Assembly (NCBI GenBank): GCA_905373325.1
Contig: CAJPTB010000160.1
Span: forward strand, 1-5,227
Source: an uncultured Ancrocorticia sp.
GTDB lineage: Bacteria; Actinomycetota; Actinomycetes; Actinomycetales; Actinomycetaceae
DNA length: 5,227 nucleotides
Direction of reading: 5' to 3'
Position numbers and translations under genes: made by a program. Numbering within the stretch: position 1 is the stretch's first letter; the number at the start of each line of letters is the position of its first letter. The notes under the pieces are model-generated. The model was not told the DNA's origin. It made no database searches and saw only the letters and a list, made by a program, of their open reading frames with translations. Shown piece by piece: positions 1 to 5,227 of this stretch.

Positions 1-1598
1 GGGTTGTGACGGCGCAAAAGTACGTGCCCCAGATGAAGGCGCGGGGCGCCGACGTCGTGGTGGCGCTCGTGCACTCGGGGCTCGACGCGGAGGGCGTGGC
101 CTGGAATCCCGCGCTTCTCCAGGAGAATGTGGCCGGATCGGTGGCGTCGAAAGTCAACGACGTCGACGTGGTGGTCGGCGGGCACTCCCACGTGGACATT
201 CCTTCGAAAGTCTTCCGCGCCCCCGACGGGGACCCGGTGCTTTTCACCCAGCCGACCTATTGGGCTCAATCGGTTTCGCAGGTGACGCTTCCCCTGAAGG
301 CGAACGAAAACGGGCGCGGCTACAAGGTTTCCTGGCCTCGGACCGATACGCAGATAGGGGCGCTCGCCCAGGCGAAGTACGCCGACCAAGTCGCCGATTC
401 GCCGACATTCGCGGCGAACAAGAAGCTGAAGGCCGACCACGAGGCGACCGTCGCCTACGTCAACACCGTCGTCGCTCAGTCGAAGGAAAGGCTCACATCG
501 GCGACGTCGCACTACGAGGACACGCCCATCCTCGACTTTGTCGGCCGCGTCATGGCCGACAACGTCAGGCGCGGGCTCAAAGGGACGAAGTACGAGGGCC
601 TGCCCGTCGTCGCCCAGACTTCGCCGTTCTCGCGAACCGCAGTGTTCCCGAAGGGAAACGTGACGATCAAGGACATCGCGGGGCTCTACGTCTTCGACAA
701 CACTTTGGGCGGAGTGCTCGTCACGGGGCGCGAGCTCAAGGATTATTTGGAGCACTCGGCCCGGTACTTCGTGCAGGTCCCGGAGGGGTCGACTTTCGAT
801 CCGAGCAAAGTCAACGCCAAGTACGACGGCGCGACCCGCGGGATCCCGGACTACAACTACGATGCGCTCACCGGACTCCGGTACCGAATCGACGTGTCGA
901 AGCCGGTCGGCAGCCGCATCGTCGGCCTGAGCTATCCGGACGGCCGGCCGCTGGGCGACGGCGACAAGCTGATCCTTGCTGTCAACAACTACCGGCAGAA
1001 CGGCGGCGGAGGATTCCCCCACATGGGCGGCAATGCCCGCGTCGTCTACGACGAGCAGCAGGAGATTCGCCAGCTCCTCATCGACTACGCGCAAAGCGCA
1101 AAGACCATCGACCCGGCTGTATTCTTCGAGCGAAATTGGGAGGTTGTCACGAGTTCGTCCGCCGCTTCCGCTCCGTCGGCGAGCGCTCGGCCTTCTGGCG
1201 GCGCCCCGTCTGCCAGCGCGGCGCCTTCGCGGACGGCTCCTTCAGGCTCGGCGGATCCCTCCGACGCCGCTCCTTCCGGCTCTCCGGTCCCGTCCGCTTC
1301 GGGCGCGGCGCCCTCCGCTTCGAACGGAGCGTCGTCCGGCTCCGAGGCGCCGTCCGGCTCGGGTGCTTCGCCAAACGCACACGGCGCCCGGGGCGCCGGC
1401 GATTCGGACGGGCGGCAAGAAGCGCCGAACCCGCGCCGATCGCCGGACCCCGTCGCCGACCGCCGGCGGACCTTCAACCAGAAGTTGGCCGCGACCGGTC
1501 TGGATGCACGCGCGTTGGCGTTCGCGGGCCTGCTCGCAGCCGCCGCGGGATGGGTCGCGATTCGGCGCAGGCAAGCCTCCCTCCGCCGTCGTCCGTGA
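1..1598 (+). CDS. Cell-wall-anchored CpdB-type 2',3'-cyclic-nucleotide 2'-phosphodiesterase/3'-nucleotidase, 5'-partial
   Basis: Family members are extracytoplasmic metalloenzymes that hydrolyse 2',3'-cyclic nucleotides and then 3'-nucleotides, releasing nucleosides and phosphate for uptake. The frame is open to the left edge, so the signal peptide and first metal-binding motifs are missing. The in-frame GTG at 6 is internal. Residues are numbered from that codon. The tail of the metallophosphoesterase domain is present, with metal-ligand motifs ALVHSG (20-25) and GGHSH (58-62). The C-terminal substrate-binding domain spans about 165-380. It includes GLYVFDNTL (226-234), the CpdB-like NYDALTGLRYRID (284-296) and NNYRQNGGGGFP (327-338). 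The last two favour CpdB over UshA-type 5'-nucleotidases. A Ser/Ala/Pro/Gly-rich linker follows (about 383-487). The end is a sortase signal: LAATG (494-498), a hydrophobic stretch (about 500-519) and an Arg-rich tail. The family is secure. The precise substrate is inferred. Confidence 0.93.
   Translation, partial: VVTAQKYVPQMKARGADVVVALVHSGLDAEGVAWNPALLQENVAGSVASKVNDVDVVVGGHSHVDIPSKVFRAPDGDPVLFTQPTYWAQSVSQVTLPLKANENGRGYKVSWPRTDTQIGALAQAKYADQVADSPTFAANKKLKADHEATVAYVNTVVAQSKERLTSATSHYEDTPILDFVGRVMADNVRRGLKGTKYEGLPVVAQTSPFSRTAVFPKGNVTIKDIAGLYVFDNTLGGVLVTGRELKDYLEHSARYFVQVPEGSTFDPSKVNAKYDGATRGIPDYNYDALTGLRYRIDVSKPVGSRIVGLSYPDGRPLGDGDKLILAVNNYRQNGGGGFPHMGGNARVVYDEQQEIRQLLIDYAQSAKTIDPAVFFERNWEVVTSSSAASAPSASARPSGGAPSASAAPSRTAPSGSADPSDAAPSGSPVPSASGAAPSASNGASSGSEAPSGSGASPNAHGARGAGDSDGRQEAPNPRRSPDPVADRRRTFNQKLAATGLDARALAFAGLLAAAAGWVAIRRRQASLRRRP
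1152..1466 (+). repeat. Low-complexity region encoding the Ser/Ala/Pro/Gly-rich wall-spanning linker
   Basis: Within the nucleotidase gene, residues about 383-487 consist largely of imperfect APSGS/PSASA-like units of five to nine residues, such as APSGS at 411 and 422 and PSAS at 390, 401, 429 and 436. The units are degenerate in DNA, so this is compositional repetition and not a clean tandem array. Linkers of this kind usually carry an enzyme through the peptidoglycan when the protein is sortase-anchored. The Ser/Thr/Pro richness would suit O-mannosylation, but that is inference. The last part, from about 458, becomes more charged (Asp/Arg). Confidence 0.7.
1485..1598 (+). other. C-terminal LAXTG cell-wall sorting signal (encoded segment)
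   Basis: The segment encodes LAATG, then LDA, then a hydrophobic run of about 18-20 residues (ARALAFAGLLAAAAGWVAI), then a tail with six arginines and no acidic residue. This is the three-part architecture of sortase substrates. The LAXTG variant, with Ala in place of Pro, is associated with class E sortases of high-GC Actinobacteria. No sortase gene lies in the window, so the class assignment rests on the motif alone. Confidence 0.85.
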
Positions 1599-1616
1599 GC
1601 GGATTCATCCGAGGGC

Positions 1617-1647
1617 GTTGTCTCCCACTCACAGCTGCCTAGACAAC
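1617..1647. repeat. 7-bp inverted repeat upstream of secA, possible operator
   Basis: GTTGTCT (1617-1623) and AGACAAC (1641-1647) are perfect reverse complements separated by 17 nt. The right arm ends 5 bp before the candidate -10 box, so the repeat covers the -35 region of the proposed secA promoter. It could be an operator, or a weak hairpin in read-through transcripts from the nucleotidase gene. A 7-bp match with a long spacer can also arise by chance. Confidence 0.3.
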
Positions 1648-1658
1648 TCGCTTAGAAT
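1628..1658 (+). promoter_or_regulatory. Candidate secA promoter
   Basis: TAGAAT at 1653-1658 matches the TANNNT form of the actinobacterial -10 box and differs from TATAAT at one base. The best -35 partner at usable spacing is CTCACA (1628-1633), four of six matches with a 19-bp spacer, which is weak. TAGACA (1640-1645) looks more like a -35 but is only 7 bp from the -10. The implied start near 1665 would give a leader of about 47 nt. No convincing terminator separates this site from the upstream nucleotidase gene, so read-through into secA is also possible. Confidence 0.4.
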
Positions 1659-1671
1659 GGGATGAGGCAAC

Positions 1672-1686
1672 AGGCGCCCCGCGCCT
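1672..1686 (+). promoter_or_regulatory. Small GC-rich hairpin in the secA leader
   Basis: AGGCGC (1672-1677) and GCGCCT (1681-1686) are perfect complements around a CCC loop. They form a 6-bp stem that ends 11 nt before the Shine-Dalgarno core. If transcription starts near 1665, the hairpin sits almost at the mRNA 5' end, where such structures can stabilise a transcript. It has no U-run and does not cover the ribosome binding site, so neither a terminator nor a direct translational lock is likely. Confidence 0.4.
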
Positions 1687-1697
1687 CGCAACGACTT

Positions 1698-1702
1698 AGG
1701 AG
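1698..1702 (+). promoter_or_regulatory. Shine-Dalgarno sequence of secA
   Basis: AGGAG lies 9 nt upstream of the GTG at 1712. It decides the start of secA at a GTG rather than an ATG. Translation from that codon gives the expected SecA N-terminus, with the amphipathic helix GKFINRILR. Confidence 0.85.
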
Positions 1703-1711
1703 ACAGCCCCA

Positions 1712-4549
<2,838 letters not shown>

Positions 4550-4582
4550 GGCCGTCGCCCTTGACGCCGTCCGGCATTGAGG

Positions 4583-4603
4583 GCCGACCTTTCGGCGCGT
4601 TTG
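4583..4603 (+). terminator. Weak candidate terminator downstream of secA
   Basis: GCCGA (4583-4587) pairs with TCGGC (4592-4596) around a CCTT loop. GCGTTTG follows, with only three T residues. A second hairpin lies at 4611-4625, with a 6-bp stem including one G-T pair and a GCT loop. Neither has a proper U-tract. Intrinsic terminators in high-GC Actinobacteria often lack one, so the pair may still end the secA transcript. Confidence 0.28.
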
Positions 4604-4632
4604 TGGATCACGGGGAGCTTCCCTGAGCGGCT

Positions 4633-4642
4633 CAACCGGTTG
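4633..4642. repeat. 10-bp perfect palindrome in the convergent gap
   Basis: CAACCGGTTG is self-complementary and stops at its flanks (T on the left, G on the right). It is flanked by direct copies of GGCTC at 4629-4633 and 4642-4646, the edge bases being shared. It lies between two convergent gene ends, where an operator would be unexpected. Chance is a reasonable explanation. Confidence 0.3.
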
Positions 4643-4657
4643 GCTCCCTCGGATGCC

Positions 4658-4670
4658 CTCGGCTCCCGAG
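4658..4670 (-). terminator. Weak candidate hairpin just after the Rv3235-family stop codon
   Basis: On the minus strand CTCGG and CCGAG (4670-4666 and 4662-4658) pair around a GAG loop, starting one base after the TAA stop. The stem is only 5 bp and no U-run follows, so this is a tentative 3'-end structure. The rest of the 122-nt convergent gap shows no gene. Confidence 0.18.
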
Positions 4671-4671
4671 A

Positions 4672-5227
4672 TTAGGCTATTTCGAGAGCGACGACCTTCC
4701 ATCTGCCCCGCAGGAACTCCATGCGCAGGCACGCCGCCCGCACCCTCTGCCCGTCATAGACGGCCGCCGCCGCTTCGATAACGCGGGCGAGGGGTTTGTT
4801 CGCCAGCACTTTCAGGATGCGGGGACGGCATGTCCACGGCGCCCGCCCCTTGATTCGGATCGCGAGGCCCGCCCTGCGCGCCACGGGCCCGTAAACCTCC
4901 GGTGTGAGCCAGTGCCTGAGAGCGGTGGCCGGGCGATGCCCTAGGAGCACTTCCACCACAAGAATGACAATCGACCCGATCAGCGAGGTCCCTTTCGGCG
5001 CGTCGGGCGGAAGCTCGGCGTCGAGCTGAGGCCCTTCTTCGTCCCACGTGGTCTTGGACGGCTTCCGTGCCGCGACGCACAGACGATCCCACGGACGCTC
5101 CGGAGTCGTGTGGGGAAAGGAGCCTGGAATGCGTTCTTCGGGAGTCGGCGAAGGCGCGAGCAGCTGGGCGGGCGGACGCCCGACGACGATTGGCCCGGCA
5201 AGCTCTTCCGAGCCGGCGGCCTTTGCC
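4672..5227 (-). CDS. Rv3235-family (DUF6459-like) protein, 5'-partial
   Basis: The minus-strand frame is open from the right edge to the TAA at 4674-4672, giving 184 visible residues numbered from codon 5226-5224. There is no in-frame ATG or GTG between the edge and the GTG at 4959. That GTG lies inside the conserved block, so the start is outside the window. Residues about 18-80 are Pro- and acid-rich and probably disordered. The core (about 82-184) contains VEVLLGHRPATALRHWLTPE (90-109), CRPRILKV (133-140), RVRAACLRMEF (160s-170s) and the ending RWKVVALEIA. This matches my memory of the family pattern: EVL-G-RP, RWL-PEV, RA-A-RLE, then GRW---ALE. The family's molecular function is not established. 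It is usually in Actinobacteria and named for M. tuberculosis Rv3235, near secA1. I see no signal peptide, clear membrane segment or catalytic motif. Its 3' end faces that of secA. Confidence 0.78.
   Translation of the reverse strand, partial: AKAAGSEELAGPIVVGRPPAQLLAPSPTPEERIPGSFPHTTPERPWDRLCVAARKPSKTTWDEEGPQLDAELPPDAPKGTSLIGSIVILVVEVLLGHRPATALRHWLTPEVYGPVARRAGLAIRIKGRAPWTCRPRILKVLANKPLARVIEAAAAVYDGQRVRAACLRMEFLRGRWKVVALEIA

Noticed and set aside
1085..1477. Minus-strand open frame antisense to the linker
   Set aside because: It is a compositional shadow of the Ser/Ala/Pro codons on the other strand.
1592..1611. Tandem TCCG/CGGA/TCCG stems at the nucleotidase stop codon, considered as a terminator
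   Set aside because: The stems are only 4 bp and no U-run follows.
260..1642. Plus-strand open frame of 460 codons overlapping the nucleotidase gene
   Set aside because: It is very Arg-rich with no recognisable domain, as expected for an alternative frame of GC-rich coding DNA. The overlapping frame has clear CpdB motifs and a sorting signal.
976..1665. Plus-strand open frame of 229 codons through the linker region
   Set aside because: Its Arg/Pro-rich low-complexity translation mirrors the linker in another frame, and no ribosome binding site or domain supports it.
4754..5201. Minus-strand frames at 4754-5092 and 4980-5201
   Set aside because: They overlap the Rv3235-family frame, are Arg/Pro-rich and lack any family pattern. 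The conserved core lies in the other frame.

Overview
This is ordinary high-GC actinobacterial chromosome. The evidence is the strong G/C preference at third codon positions, an actinobacterial-type SecA of 945 residues without a C-terminal zinc finger, an LAXTG-type sortase signal, and a gene of the Rv3235 family, which is known from Actinobacteria. The genus cannot be resolved by eye; something near the Actinomycetales is plausible. No mobile element, CRISPR array, tRNA or rRNA is visible.

Layout. Positions 1-1598 (+) hold the C-terminal part of a secreted, wall-anchored CpdB-type 2',3'-cyclic-nucleotide phosphodiesterase/3'-nucleotidase. It ends in a Ser/Ala/Pro/Gly-rich linker and an LAATG sorting signal, and its 5' end lies left of the window. 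A 113-nt gap (1599-1711) contains a candidate promoter, a 7-bp inverted repeat, a small leader hairpin and a good Shine-Dalgarno sequence. Positions 1712-4549 (+) hold a complete secA, starting at GTG. A 122-nt convergent gap (4550-4671) holds several short hairpins and no gene. Positions 4672-5227 (-) hold the C-terminal part of an Rv3235-family (DUF6459-like) protein, which reads toward secA and stays open to the right edge.

How the genes relate. SecA is the motor of the general secretion pathway. The nucleotidase upstream is a typical Sec client that would then be fixed to the wall by a sortase. The two are adjacent and co-directional, but nothing shows they are functionally linked. The Rv3235-family protein has no established function; as I recall, the family often sits near secA in actinobacterial genomes.

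I found no previously undescribed system here. The points most worth a second look are the LAXTG anchor on a CpdB-type enzyme, the structured secA leader, and the true extent of the Rv3235-family gene.
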